DNA from: Epilithonimonas tenax DSM 16811
GTDB taxonomy: Bacteria > Bacteroidota > Bacteroidia > Flavobacteriales > Weeksellaceae
NCBI RefSeq assembly: GCF_000428485.1
Contig: NZ_AUAA01000029.1
Location: 1 to 42,546 of the forward strand
Direction of reading: 5' to 3'
Length of the DNA: 42,546 nt
Positions 1 through 7,723 of the stretch are shown piece by piece. Every line of letters starts with the position of its first letter. Position 1 is the stretch's first letter. The position numbers and the translations under genes were made by a program. A model generated the notes under the pieces. The model saw only the letters and a list, made by a program, of their open reading frames with translations, was not told the origin of the DNA and ran no database searches.

Positions 1-155
1 GGCAACATCCGCCATTGGCAGCCTGTTTTAACTAAATACATAATGGCATCCCAAATGGTTCTTAAATCATATTTTCGTTTTCTGTTATTGAAGTTTAAAG
101 TCTTTTTTATAAATTGCCATTGATTGTCAGAAATGTTTGTAGAGTAATTTTTCAC
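1..155 (-). CDS. IS5-type transposase, N-terminal part (cut by window edge)
   Basis: Reading leftward from a GTG at 155, an open frame of 51 codons runs off the window. It contains the stretch YLVKTGCQWRMLP, typical of the N-terminal DUF4096-like domain of IS5-family transposases, preceded by an aromatic-rich DNQWQFIKK segment. The catalytic DDE domain would lie beyond the left edge. No ATG is available in frame just upstream, so the GTG start is the best choice. The sequence from 156 to about 200 should hold one end of the insertion sequence, but with only one end visible no terminal inverted repeat can be defined. Family assignment is fairly firm; whether the copy is intact cannot be seen. 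Confidence 0.7.
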   Translation of the reverse strand, partial: MKNYSTNISDNQWQFIKKTLNFNNRKRKYDLRTIWDAIMYLVKTGCQWRML

Positions 156-322
156 CGTAGCTTAATTGATTAGTTACCAACAAGTTACGAAAAATAATCT
201 ACATAAACAACTGACAATCAATTTTTTAAATTATTTTTTTACAGATCCACTCCTTACAAATTTTTCTAATTTAATTTTTAAACAGGCTCATAATTTTTTA
301 AATTCTTATCTTCGTTTCCGGA

Positions 323-817
323 ATGGAGAACAAACAGAAAACATTTTCTAAATTAATAAAGGATAACCAAGGACTGATCATCAAAGTCTCGCGCCTTTAT
401 ACCCATTCTCTGGAAGATCAAGAAGATCTTTTTCAGGAAATTGTGTTACAACTTTGGAAATCTTACGACTCATTCCAAGGTAATTCTAAGATCTCGACGT
501 GGATGTACCGTGTTGCATTGAATACGGCGATCACATTATTCCGAAAGAAAACCAGACAACCGCAGACGGATGAATTGCAGGAATTTCACAGCAAGGATTT
601 TTTGGATGACAATGATGAAAAACAGCAGCAAATTTCTCTCCTCTACAAAGTGATCAAACTTCTCCCGGATGTGGAGAGGGCTATCGTTATGATGTACTTA
701 GACGATGAACCATACAAAGAAATTGCTGAAACTTTGGGAATTACGGAAGTGAACGCCCGCGTTAAAATGAATAGATTAAAAAAAGTACTAAAAGAATTAA
801 TGATAAAGCATGGCTAA
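323..817 (+). CDS. RNA polymerase sigma factor, sigma-70 family (ECF type)
   Basis: A 164-residue protein with the two-domain layout of ECF sigma factors: region 2 at about residues 8-75 (with DQEDLFQEIVLQLWKS and STWMYRVALN) and region 4 at about 108-158 (LPDVERAIVMMYLDDEPYKEI, then the ITEVNARVKMNRLKK recognition helix). It would direct RNA polymerase to a small regulon. Its stop overlaps the start of the next gene by 8 bp, so the two are translationally coupled, and in such pairs the second gene often encodes a regulator of the sigma factor. A near-consensus -7 box (TATCTTCG) lies just upstream. The regulon and inducing signal are unknown. Confidence 0.9.
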   Translation: MENKQKTFSKLIKDNQGLIIKVSRLYTHSLEDQEDLFQEIVLQLWKSYDSFQGNSKISTWMYRVALNTAITLFRKKTRQPQTDELQEFHSKDFLDDNDEKQQQISLLYKVIKLLPDVERAIVMMYLDDEPYKEIAETLGITEVNARVKMNRLKKVLKELMIKHG

Positions 818-1496
818 CCCAGAAGATTTTGATATCGATTCTCTTAAAAAAAACTGGCAAGAGCAGGTCATCACGGATGGCTATGACCAGAACGAGATCG
901 AGTCTATGCTTAATATAAAATCCAGGAACTACGTCAAGTATATTCTGTGGATCAGTATTGCTGAATTTGTAGTTTTTGGATTGATCAATTTTTTGGCCTT
1001 ATTTTCCTCCAATTTTCATACAGATTTTACAAGCATTCTCAACAAACTTCAGATCAAAAATCAGCATGAAGTAGAAATTGGTTTGGACAGGATCTATTAT
1101 TGGATGAAGATCTTCAGCTTAATTATCACCGGCGTCTTTGTAGTGATTTTTTATGTCAATTATCATAAGATCAATGTAGAGTCCAATCTTAAAAAATTTA
1201 TCACGCACATTATTCAATTTAAAAAAACGGTGAATCTGTTTATATTCGGTAATATATTTTTGCTGGTACTTTTCATAGGTAGCTTTACTAGTTTTATTGT
1301 GTTCACGATTAAGAGACAAAATATTCATATCGATCATCCAACTTTATGGGGATTGATTACGGGTGTTATTTTGAGCCTGTTGATTTGCATTATCCTGATT
1401 TTGCTTTATTACCAATTGGCGTACGGGATCTTATTGAAGAGACTTTCCAAAAACCTGACGCAACTAGAGGAAATAGATTCGCAAAAGGGATCATAA
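810..1496 (+). CDS. Four-helix membrane protein, possible anti-sigma partner
   Basis: A 228-residue protein with a charged N-terminal region of about 45 residues followed by four predicted membrane helices near residues 46-66, 97-119, 144-167 and 180-202, and a short charged tail. I do not recognise a named domain. The 8-bp overlap with the ECF sigma gene, and a cytosolic N-terminus long enough to hold a sigma factor, suggest a membrane-bound regulator of that sigma factor. Proteins of this look in flavobacteria are sometimes mislabelled beta-carotene monooxygenase; nothing here supports that. There is no clear zinc-binding anti-sigma motif (HxxxCxxC), so the anti-sigma role is inference from position. 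Confidence 0.75.
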   Translation: MANPEDFDIDSLKKNWQEQVITDGYDQNEIESMLNIKSRNYVKYILWISIAEFVVFGLINFLALFSSNFHTDFTSILNKLQIKNQHEVEIGLDRIYYWMKIFSLIITGVFVVIFYVNYHKINVESNLKKFITHIIQFKKTVNLFIFGNIFLLVLFIGSFTSFIVFTIKRQNIHIDHPTLWGLITGVILSLLICIILILLYYQLAYGILLKRLSKNLTQLEEIDSQKGS

Positions 1497-1546
1497 ATGT
1501 CATAGAGCATTGTTTATCATTAGATTACCATTTGCTACATTTTGCT

Positions 1547-1554
1547 TATCTTTG
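1547..1554 (+). promoter_or_regulatory. Promoter -7 box before nusB
   Basis: TATCTTTG followed by CA matches the Bacteroidota -7 consensus TAnnTTTG and ends about 21 bp before the nusB ATG. No TTG is seen at the usual -33 spacing, so only the -7 part is supported. Confidence 0.55.
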
Positions 1555-1575
1555 CACCCATAAAAGATCTTTGAA

Positions 1576-2481
1576 ATGCTGGGAAGAAGACAAATCCGTG
1601 AAAAAGTAGTAGAATCGCTCTATTCTTATTATCAAAACCCGATCAGGTTTGAAGTTGTTGAGAAAAATATGTTCTCAGAAATCAACAAAATCTATAATCT
1701 CTACATCTACACGCTCAACTTTATGGTGGGCCTGAAGAGTTTGACAGAAGATCAAATAGAAATTGGGAAAAATAAATACATAAAAACTACTGAAAACGAA
1801 AATCCGAACCAGAAGCTAGTTAGAAACCAGATTCTTATCCAGTTAGAAAATAACGAGGAAAGAAGAAGTTTCTCCAGCAAACATAAAGACCTGATATGGG
1901 ACTCGAATGATCCTATTTTGGTCAAGACTTTCCAACGTATAAAAGCAGGAAAACGTTATCAGGATTATATGGCAGATGCCGAGATCTCTTTCGAGGATGA
2001 TCAAAAATTCATTGGGAAACTTTTTCTAAGATATGTTGCCGAAAATAGCGATTTGCACGATCGATTTGAAGAGAAAGAAATGTCCTGGGCAGATGATCTG
2101 CATATTTCAAACTCTATGATTCAGAAAACCATTGGTTTTATGAAGGAAGACGAAGCCTCTCACACACTTATCAAAATGTTGAAAGATGACGAAGACGAAG
2201 ATTTTGCAAGAAAACTTCTAAGATCTTCTCTTAACAATTGGGAAGAATCCGAGAAAAAATTGCAGGAACGTCTTGTAAACTGGGAGCTAGACAGGATTTC
2301 GCTTTTAGACAGAATTGTCCTTATTGCGGCCATCACAGAACTTGACCATTTCCCACTCACCGCTTCGAGAATTATCATTAATGAATATATTGATATCTCA
2401 AAAGTCTACGGAACCGAAAAATCCAATATCTTTATCAACGGTGTTCTCGACAAATACACAAAAGATACAAACCGAGTATAA
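1576..2481 (+). CDS. nusB: Transcription antitermination factor NusB (long Bacteroidota form)
   Basis: A 301-residue protein. The N-terminal GRRQIREKVVESLYSY and C-terminal segment near residues 225-298 (LDRIVLIAAITELDHFP, then INEYIDISKVYG) match the all-helical NusB fold, which binds boxA RNA with S10 (NusE) during rRNA transcription. Classical NusB is about 140 residues; the extra middle of roughly 130 residues is usual for Bacteroidota members. It has its own -7 box just upstream and is followed closely by the DUF1573 lipoprotein gene and yajC, a familiar order in flavobacteria. Start: MLGRRQIREK is the normal N-terminus of the family. Confidence 0.93.
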   Translation: MLGRRQIREKVVESLYSYYQNPIRFEVVEKNMFSEINKIYNLYIYTLNFMVGLKSLTEDQIEIGKNKYIKTTENENPNQKLVRNQILIQLENNEERRSFSSKHKDLIWDSNDPILVKTFQRIKAGKRYQDYMADAEISFEDDQKFIGKLFLRYVAENSDLHDRFEEKEMSWADDLHISNSMIQKTIGFMKEDEASHTLIKMLKDDEDEDFARKLLRSSLNNWEESEKKLQERLVNWELDRISLLDRIVLIAAITELDHFPLTASRIIINEYIDISKVYGTEKSNIFINGVLDKYTKDTNRV

Positions 2482-2497
2482 TTTCAAAATAACTTAT

Positions 2498-3001
2498 ATG
2501 AAATCAATCAAAATTATAGCAATTGCTGCTCTTTGCACGCTTGCTTTCTCTTGTAAGAAAAAAGAAGAAACAACGCTAGACCACATCCCGGGAGTTGATA
2601 CTGCGCAGGCAAGTACCGTGGTAGACTCACTTTCTCAGGAGCAGGCTCCAGAGGAATCAGAAATGTTGAAAGAGGCGCAAAGCAAACCACTGACAAGCAT
2701 TGCTTTCAGCGAAACTGAACACAACTTCGGCGATATCAAAAAGGGTGAAAAAGTAGAACATATTTATGAAGTGACAAATACAGGAACCAATCCCTTGATC
2801 ATTTCCAACGTGAAGCCTGGTTGCGGCTGTACAGTTCCGGATTACACCAAAGAACCAATCTTGCCAGGTAAAAAAGGAAAGATCACTTTACACTTTGATT
2901 CTACCAACTTCGATGGCGCAGTAAATAAAGCGGCAGACGTTTTTGTCAACGTAGAAAAAGCGCCGGTAAAAATTACATTCTCAGCTAACATTACGCAATA
3001 A
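2498..3001 (+). CDS. DUF1573 domain lipoprotein
   Basis: A 167-residue protein with a lipoprotein signal peptide: basic N-terminus, hydrophobic core and the lipobox LAFSC with the modified Cys at residue 19. The mature part carries a DUF1573 domain (about 66-165), an Ig-like fold, with EHNFGDIKKGEKVEH and the marker PGCGCTVP. Such proteins are exported and anchored in the outer or inner membrane; their exact role is not known. The ATG at 2498, 16 bp after the nusB stop, is preferred over an upstream in-frame start inside nusB because only it gives a signal peptide. yajC begins 4 bp after the stop, so the genes form an operon. Confidence 0.88.
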   Translation: MKSIKIIAIAALCTLAFSCKKKEETTLDHIPGVDTAQASTVVDSLSQEQAPEESEMLKEAQSKPLTSIAFSETEHNFGDIKKGEKVEHIYEVTNTGTNPLIISNVKPGCGCTVPDYTKEPILPGKKGKITLHFDSTNFDGAVNKAADVFVNVEKAPVKITFSANITQ

Positions 3002-3005
3002 TATC

Positions 3006-3338
3006 ATGATGCTTACCCTATTTTTACAGGCAGCTGCTCCAGCACAATCTATGACGCCGACATTGATAATGATCGGATTGATGGTCGTTGGGTTTTACTT
3101 TTTGATGATTCGTCCTCAGATGAAAAAACAAAAGCAGGAAAAGAATTTTCAGGAAGCACTCAAGCCAGGTGCAAGAGTTGTAACCACTTCGGGAATGCAC
3201 GGCAAGATCTTCAGTATTGGAGATGATGGCGTAGTGATCGAAACCCTTAGTGGGAAACTGAAATTCGAAAAAGCGGCGATTTCTAAGGATTTCACAGCGG
3301 CAAGATTCCCAGAAACTTTCGGAGAAGTGAAGAAATAA
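3006..3338 (+). CDS. yajC: Preprotein translocase subunit YajC
   Basis: A 110-residue protein with one N-terminal membrane helix (about residues 17-36, ending GFYFLMIRPQMKKQKQ, the family signature) and a small cytosolic domain with GARVVTTSGMHGKI. YajC accompanies SecDF at the Sec translocon. The size is usual. ATG codons at 3006 and 3009 are both possible starts. The gene is followed by a strong bidirectional terminator. Confidence 0.95.
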   Translation: MMLTLFLQAAAPAQSMTPTLIMIGLMVVGFYFLMIRPQMKKQKQEKNFQEALKPGARVVTTSGMHGKIFSIGDDGVVIETLSGKLKFEKAAISKDFTAARFPETFGEVKK

Positions 3339-3355
3339 GAATTTTTTCTTAATAT

Positions 3356-3392
3356 AAAAAGGCGCAGAATGATCTCATTCTGCGCCTTTTTT
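3356..3392. terminator. Bidirectional terminator between yajC and a thioredoxin gene
   Basis: A near-perfect hairpin with arms GGCGCAGAATGA and TCATTCTGCGCC, flanked by A runs on the left and T runs on the right, so it can stop transcription from both convergent genes. Confidence 0.9.
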
Positions 3393-3433
3393 TTGATGAT
3401 TAAAAAAATAAAGATACAGCCAAAAGCCAATGC

Positions 3434-4000
3434 TTATTTTGTTACATTATCAATGAACTCCAAAACCGAATCCTTGCTCCAGTCCATAGAACTGTCTTCT
3501 TTTTTCAGAATTCTTCCGTCTTTCCCAATGAGATAAGTAGTCGGAAAAGCGACTGGTAAAACTTTCGGATCCAAGGGACTTTCCGCAATGTAAACAGGAA
3601 CGGTGTAATTATTCTCTTTCAGGAATTTTTTCACATCTTCTTCCTGATCCTGCATTGCAATCAGTGCAAATTCCAGTTTATCTTCTCTCAATTCGTAAAG
3701 CTTTTGTATCGTCGGCCATTCCGTTCTGCACGGCGGACACCACGTTCCCCAGAAATTAAGGAACAAAACCTTTCCTCGCAGATTTTTCAGATTGGTGCTG
3801 CTCGTGTTGATGCCCTTCAAATCGATATTCAAAACATCATCAGATAGTAAAGTCTCATTATTGATTTTAGAAACCGTCGGGCTCATGGCCATCTGTTCCG
3901 ACACAAAATCGCGAAGTGGCTTGATGGCCATCAATGCCAACAGCACAATCAAGAAAACCAAATAAACTATATTTTTTTTTAGAAAATTCATATCAGTCAT
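3434..4000 (-). CDS. TlpA-like thiol-disulfide oxidoreductase, membrane anchored
   Basis: A 188-residue protein with an N-terminal membrane anchor (about residues 10-26) and a thioredoxin fold from about 55. The active site is WCPPC (Cys88 and Cys91) within FLNFWGTWCPPC, and the cis-proline loop is AFPTTYLIG near residue 152. This is the TlpA/ResA-type architecture, acting on the outer face of the inner membrane to reduce disulfides, for example in cytochrome c maturation. Met4 is an alternative start and leaves the anchor intact. It lies downstream of, and on the same strand as, a second thioredoxin-fold gene and aroC, but a palindromic repeat separates them, so operon membership is uncertain. 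Confidence 0.88.
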   Translation of the reverse strand: MTDMNFLKKNIVYLVFLIVLLALMAIKPLRDFVSEQMAMSPTVSKINNETLLSDDVLNIDLKGINTSSTNLKNLRGKVLFLNFWGTWCPPCRTEWPTIQKLYELREDKLEFALIAMQDQEEDVKKFLKENNYTVPVYIAESPLDPKVLPVAFPTTYLIGKDGRILKKEDSSMDWSKDSVLEFIDNVTK

Positions 4001-4011
4001 ATTAAAAATGT

Positions 4012-4121
4012 GGGCGTATCCCCAGCCAGCGCTTGTCCAGCCGCTCGGGTCGGGCTATCCACTACTATCTTCTACTTGCCTGGCAAGGCAAGCAGAAGGA
4101 TATCCGTTACTATCCCTTACG
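4012..4121 (-). repeat. Dispersed palindromic intergenic repeat, copy 1
   Basis: Read on the minus strand this has GGGATAGTAACGGATATCC, then a hairpin (arms around CTTGCC/GGCAAG, 4076-4091), then GATAGTAGTGGATAGCCCG, a CCCGAGCGG block and a GGGGATACGCCC end. Copies 2 (14055) and 3 (17019) share the flanking blocks and the central palindrome while the palindrome sequence itself differs, suggesting that structure is conserved. Confidence 0.75.
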
Positions 4122-4144
4122 CAGAAATCGTATTCAAAAGAAAT

Positions 4145-4711
4145 TTACAACAGTTCTAGCAATTCCTCTACCGTGTCAAAACCTCTGTTTTTAGCATAAT
4201 AAGTTTGCAATTCAACATAGAATTGGTCTCTTGTAAATTCCTCCGGATTGGCTTTGTATTTTTTAAAAAGTTCGGTACCGTGCTTTGGTCTCGGTCCCCA
4301 GTGTGCCAGCTCGTTGAAGTTTTCATCAAGAAAAATCACAATCGGAATAGACTTTCCGCCATTTACCAAATAATCATCAATCAAACTTGGTTGCTGGTCA
4401 CGGTAAGAAATCCTGATTTCAAATTGCTCAAAAAACTTGACAATCACCGGAATTACCTGACTCGCGTCACCGCACCAAGCCTCAGAAATAATCAATATTT
4501 TCCCATTAAAATGCTTCTGAGCCAAAGTCGCCACCTGTTCAGAATTCGGAAGGTATTTTTCCCACATTCTGTTCATCCTTTGGATTCCCAATCTGTAATA
4601 TTCTGCATAGTCTGCTTCCTGAGAATTTTTTGGATTTCCCAACCTTTCTCCAGCTTCGTGAAGATAGTCTGTGTAGGAAACTGCGTTGTCCCAAAATTGT
4701 TTTATATCCAT
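4145..4711 (-). CDS. Thioredoxin-fold protein with a single-cysteine active site
   Basis: A 188-residue protein related to the bacterial thioredoxin_9-type family. The thioredoxin-like part begins near residue 65 with KILIISEAWCGDAS, followed by the cis-proline region GGKSIPIVIFL near 120. The active-site position reads CGDA (Cys80, Ala83): the second Cys of CxxC is absent, so ordinary two-cysteine disulfide exchange is not expected. The N-terminal 60 residues are helical and lack a signal peptide, so it is probably cytosolic. Its start codon overlaps the aroC stop by one base (TAATG), so it is coupled to aroC. Function not known; the fold call is good. Confidence 0.82.
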   Translation of the reverse strand: MDIKQFWDNAVSYTDYLHEAGERLGNPKNSQEADYAEYYRLGIQRMNRMWEKYLPNSEQVATLAQKHFNGKILIISEAWCGDASQVIPVIVKFFEQFEIRISYRDQQPSLIDDYLVNGGKSIPIVIFLDENFNELAHWGPRPKHGTELFKKYKANPEEFTRDQFYVELQTYYAKNRGFDTVEELLELL

Positions 4712-5772
4712 TATATTTTTCTGGTTTTATTAATTAGATACATATCTGCCAAAACAAATGCAGCAAGACTTTCGACAATTGGGACAGCTCTCGGAACCAC
4801 GCAAGGGTCGTGTCTTCCTTTACCTTCTACCGTCACGGTTTCGCCATCTTTGTTGATGCTTTCCTGCGGGCGAAGAATCGTAGCAACCGGTTTGAAAGCT
4901 GCTCGGAAATAGATGTCCATTCCGTTGGAAATGCCACCTTGGATGCCACCAGAAAGATTGGATTGTGTAGTTCCATCTTCATTGAAAAGGTCATTGTGTT
5001 CACTTCCCGTCATCTTGGCGCCACAGAAACCACTTCCATATTCGAAACCTTTGCATGCATTGATGTTCAGCATTGCTTTTCCCAATTCAGCGTGCAGTTT
5101 ATTGAAGATGGGTTCGCCTAATCCAACCGTAACGTTGCTGATAACACAAGTGACCGTTCCCCCAATGGTGTTGCCTTCTTTCTTGATTTCTTTGATTCTT
5201 TCAATCATTTTTTCGGCCGTTTTCTCATCTGGGCAACGTACGATATTGCTTTCTGTTTTAGAAAAATCCAAATCCTGGTATGCTTTCTCACAGAAGATTT
5301 CACCAACGGAGGAAACATAAGCATTGATCTCCATCTCGGGAAGAAGCTGTTTGGCCAAAGCACCTGCAACGACCCAATTTAAGGTTTCGCGTGCAGACGA
5401 TTTTCCACCACCGCGGTAATCACGGATCCCGAATTTTTGATCGTAAGTATAATCTGCGTGACTGGGACGATAAGCCTGTGCAATATGATCGTAATCCTTG
5501 GAACGTTGGTTTTCATTTTCTACAATGAATCCAATAGGTGTTCCCGTAGATGTGCCATCAAAAATACCAGACAGAAAACGTACTTTATCGCCTTCCTTTC
5601 TTTGTGTAACAATCGCAGATTGTCCCGGTTTTCTACGATCCAGCTCAAGCTGAACTTTCTCTATGTCGATTTTCACACCAGCTGGAAAATTAGTAATAAT
5701 TCCGCCGTAAGCTTCCCCGTGACTTTCGCCGAACGAAGAAAGCGTCAAAAAATTTCCTAAAACATTAAACAT
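4711..5772 (-). CDS. aroC: Chorismate synthase
   Basis: A 353-residue protein of the usual length for AroC, which converts 5-enolpyruvylshikimate 3-phosphate to chorismate using reduced FMN. Signatures seen: FGESHG at residues 14-19, RRKPGQS near 46, the [10 protein letters not shown] region near 123, [11 protein letters not shown] near 275 and the C-terminal [14 protein letters not shown]. The start [19 protein letters not shown] is typical. It heads a pair with the single-cysteine thioredoxin-fold gene. Directly upstream of the ATG is a run of five 7-bp units that probably forms its leader. Confidence 0.96.
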   Translation of the reverse strand: MFNVLGNFLTLSSFGESHGEAYGGIITNFPAGVKIDIEKVQLELDRRKPGQSAIVTQRKEGDKVRFLSGIFDGTSTGTPIGFIVENENQRSKDYDHIAQAYRPSHADYTYDQKFGIRDYRGGGKSSARETLNWVVAGALAKQLLPEMEINAYVSSVGEIFCEKAYQDLDFSKTESNIVRCPDEKTAEKMIERIKEIKKEGNTIGGTVTCVISNVTVGLGEPIFNKLHAELGKAMLNINACKGFEYGSGFCGAKMTGSEHNDLFNEDGTTQSNLSGGIQGGISNGMDIYFRAAFKPVATILRPQESINKDGETVTVEGKGRHDPCVVPRAVPIVESLAAFVLADMYLINKTRKI

Positions 5773-5807
5773 AAATAGAAGTTAGATATGAGAAATTAGA
5801 GGTTAGA
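5773..5807 (-). repeat. Heptamer array before aroC (five TCTAANN units)
   Basis: On the minus strand five consecutive 7-bp units begin with TCTA or TCTC and end exactly at the aroC ATG. On the plus strand TAGA or GAGA ends each unit at 5779, 5786, 5793, 5800 and 5807, a strict period of 7. Confidence 0.7.
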
Positions 5808-5885
5808 TTGATCATGAAAAAAATAATCTAACGGATGTAATTTCTATAATAACAACAAATTTACGTATTTTAAAATGTACTGATA

Positions 5886-5920
5886 TCTAAAATCTGACTT
5901 GTAATATTTATTTTTACAAA
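5886..5920 (+). repeat. Degenerate heptamer run before the SDR start
   Basis: Units in 7-bp register (TCTAAAA, TCTGACT, TGTAATA and two diverged ones) end exactly at the ATG at 5921. Weaker than the arrays before aroC and aspS but in the same orientation towards the gene. Confidence 0.4.
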
Positions 5921-6649
5921 ATGAATTCAAACAAAACCGTTCTTATTCTCGGTGCAAACTCGGATGTTGCCAAACAATGCATCATTCAATATATTGAAAA
6001 AGGATTTTCAATCATTGCAGCTTCTAGAAATACGAAATCACTTGAAGATTTTATTAAAGTAAAAAATATAAATCCATCAAAAATGACTGTTTTGTATTTC
6101 GATGCAGCAAATTTTGATTCACACCAGAAATTTTATGATCAGCTTCCTATAAAACCTCATATTGTTGTTTACGCTGCAGGATTTTTAGTAGAAAATTCAG
6201 ACGCTTTAAATGATTTTAAAGGAACTCAGCAAATGATGCAGGTGAACTACATAGGAGGAGTTTCTATTCTGAATATTGTGGCAATGGACAAGTCTAACAA
6301 AAATTTAGAAAGAATCATCGGTTTATCTTCACTTTCCGGAGTGAGAGGAAGAAAAAGCAACTTCGTTTACGGAAGTACAAAGGCTGCTTTTACAACTTAT
6401 TTGGCCGGCTTAAGACAAGAATTGTCGCATAGGAATATTACGGTCAATGTATTGGTCAGTGGATATATCAACACAAAAATAAACGATGGTTTGGAACTCA
6501 ATAAAAACCTTTTAATGGAGCCAGATTATGTTGCAAGCCATATTGTGAATGCAGGAAACTCCTTCACAATCGTTCCCAATTGGAAATGGAAGATCATCTA
6601 CTGGATTTTAAAATTGTCACCAGAATTTTTGGTAGCGAAATTGCCCTAA
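5921..6649 (+). CDS. Short-chain dehydrogenase/reductase (SDR)
   Basis: A 242-residue classical-size SDR. The N-terminal Rossmann motif is ILGANSDVAKQC, where GANSDVA replaces the usual TGxxxGIG; the NAG-type strand reads VYAAG near residue 84, the catalytic Ser lies in LSSLSG near 138 and Tyr/Lys in VYGSTKAAF near 152-156. It would use NAD(P)H to reduce or oxidise a carbonyl or alcohol. The variant glycine loop is seen in enzymes like DprE2 and in sugar- or polyketide-modifying SDRs, but the substrate cannot be read from sequence. It stands alone, convergent with the Fic gene. A degenerate heptamer run (5886-5920) abuts its start. Confidence 0.87.
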   Translation: MNSNKTVLILGANSDVAKQCIIQYIEKGFSIIAASRNTKSLEDFIKVKNINPSKMTVLYFDAANFDSHQKFYDQLPIKPHIVVYAAGFLVENSDALNDFKGTQQMMQVNYIGGVSILNIVAMDKSNKNLERIIGLSSLSGVRGRKSNFVYGSTKAAFTTYLAGLRQELSHRNITVNVLVSGYINTKINDGLELNKNLLMEPDYVASHIVNAGNSFTIVPNWKWKIIYWILKLSPEFLVAKLP

Positions 6650-6650
6650 A

Positions 6651-6688
6651 TAGATAAGCGAAGATAAAATCCTCGCTTTCTGTATCTA
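6651..6688. terminator. Weak convergent terminator, SDR and Fic genes
   Basis: An imperfect hairpin with arms AAGCGA/TCGCTT (6656-6661 and 6673-6678) nested in TAGATA/TATCTA, between two convergent genes. T tracts are poor, so this is tentative. Confidence 0.4.
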
Positions 6689-7651
6689 GTGTTTTTTCAA
6701 AATCCTTTTTCGATCGCGATTATCAATATAATCTAAAACGGCTTCTTTCGTCGTCATCCAATTTCGGCCTTCTTTGAAAGCGTCTATTTTTCCTTTTCTT
6801 GCCAAGAGGCTCACATATTCCTGGCCGTAAGGGAGCTTTTCCTCTTCCACAATGTCTGAAATTGAGCGGTAATTATCATAAGTGTTATTAAGACTTCCTA
6901 AATAGATATTTAAACTCCTTTCCAAAGCTTGTAAAATGAGCAATACCAATTTTGCATAATTCCCATTATTAGCAGAATTCAAAGCGTCATAATATTTTTT
7001 ACGGTCGTTTTTCAGGATGATGGCAGGCGGAAAACCTTCTTTCATAAGCAACAAATTAAATAACAGCCTTGCCGTTCTTCCATTCCCATCAAAAAAAGGA
7101 TGAATCCAAACAAAACGATGGTGAAAAATGGCAGATTTCAAGACGATATTTAGGTCAGAACTGTTTGCCCAATCTGTTAATTCTGTAATATAATCATCTA
7201 TTTTCAAGGCGTTAGGCGGAACGAAATTGGCTCCGGAAATCCTTACTCCCGATGTTCTGAATCGTCCGGCAAAATCTTTTTCAATTTTTTGGAGAACCAG
7301 TTCGTGGATGTTCAAAATATCGGTTTCTTTCAAAATATAGCTATCCGATACTAAGCTTTCTACCAATTCAATCGCCTCTTGGTGATTTACAGCTTCGAAA
7401 TGTTCTCGCAAAGATTTTCCTTTAATGGTGAATCCTTCTTCTATCACCATTTTTGTTTCTTGCAGTGTTAAAGTATTCCCCTCGATACTGTTAGAATTGT
7501 AGGTCCATTCTATCATCAAACTTTCTTTAATGCTTTTCAATGCATAAGTCGGAATTGGGCGCAACTTGTCTAACTCTGCTTTTTTCTGCAGAATTCTTTC
7601 AAGTTGTTTTTCTAAACCTTCAAAGTGATATGGATATTCTTGCCATTTCAT
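6686..7651 (-). CDS. Fic family protein, self-inhibited (class II), with C-terminal HTH
   Basis: A 321-residue protein. The Fic core has the complete motif HPFFDGNGRTAR at residues 184-195, with catalytic His184, so AMP transfer (or a related transfer) to a target protein is expected. An N-terminal helix carries SNSIEGN at 53-59, the (S/T)xxxE(G/N) inhibitory motif, so no separate antitoxin is needed; this makes it class II. Residues about 262-312 (ISDIVEE to TTKEAVLDYI) resemble the winged HTH found at the end of many such proteins, which may bind DNA. An operator-like inverted repeat lies just upstream of its promoter. Target protein unknown. Confidence 0.9.
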   Translation of the reverse strand: MKWQEYPYHFEGLEKQLERILQKKAELDKLRPIPTYALKSIKESLMIEWTYNSNSIEGNTLTLQETKMVIEEGFTIKGKSLREHFEAVNHQEAIELVESLVSDSYILKETDILNIHELVLQKIEKDFAGRFRTSGVRISGANFVPPNALKIDDYITELTDWANSSDLNIVLKSAIFHHRFVWIHPFFDGNGRTARLLFNLLLMKEGFPPAIILKNDRKKYYDALNSANNGNYAKLVLLILQALERSLNIYLGSLNNTYDNYRSISDIVEEEKLPYGQEYVSLLARKGKIDAFKEGRNWMTTKEAVLDYIDNRDRKRILKKH

Positions 7652-7655
7652 TCCA

Positions 7656-7715
7656 CAAAATTACAACTTTATTTTAATATCGTATATTATATAGATTAAT
7701 GATATCCGATATTAA
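7656..7715 (-). promoter_or_regulatory. fic promoter with operator-like inverted repeat
   Basis: Leftward -7 box TAATTTTG at 7656-7663, five bases from the ATG. Just upstream, TTAATATCG at 7674-7682 and its exact reverse complement at 7707-7715 form 9-bp arms around a 24-bp centre. A protein bound here would overlap the -33 region; the HTH tail of the Fic protein is a candidate. Confidence 0.5.
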
Positions 7716-7723
7716 TATTTTTT

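Noticed and set aside
166-351. 61-codon open frame before the sigma factor gene
   Set aside because: Low-complexity, Phe/Asn/Leu-rich translation typical of AT-rich spacer, overlaps the sigma factor start and has no motif.
4205-4912. Long open frame opposite the thioredoxin-fold and aroC genes
   Set aside because: Antisense shadow of two clear genes; its translation has no motif.
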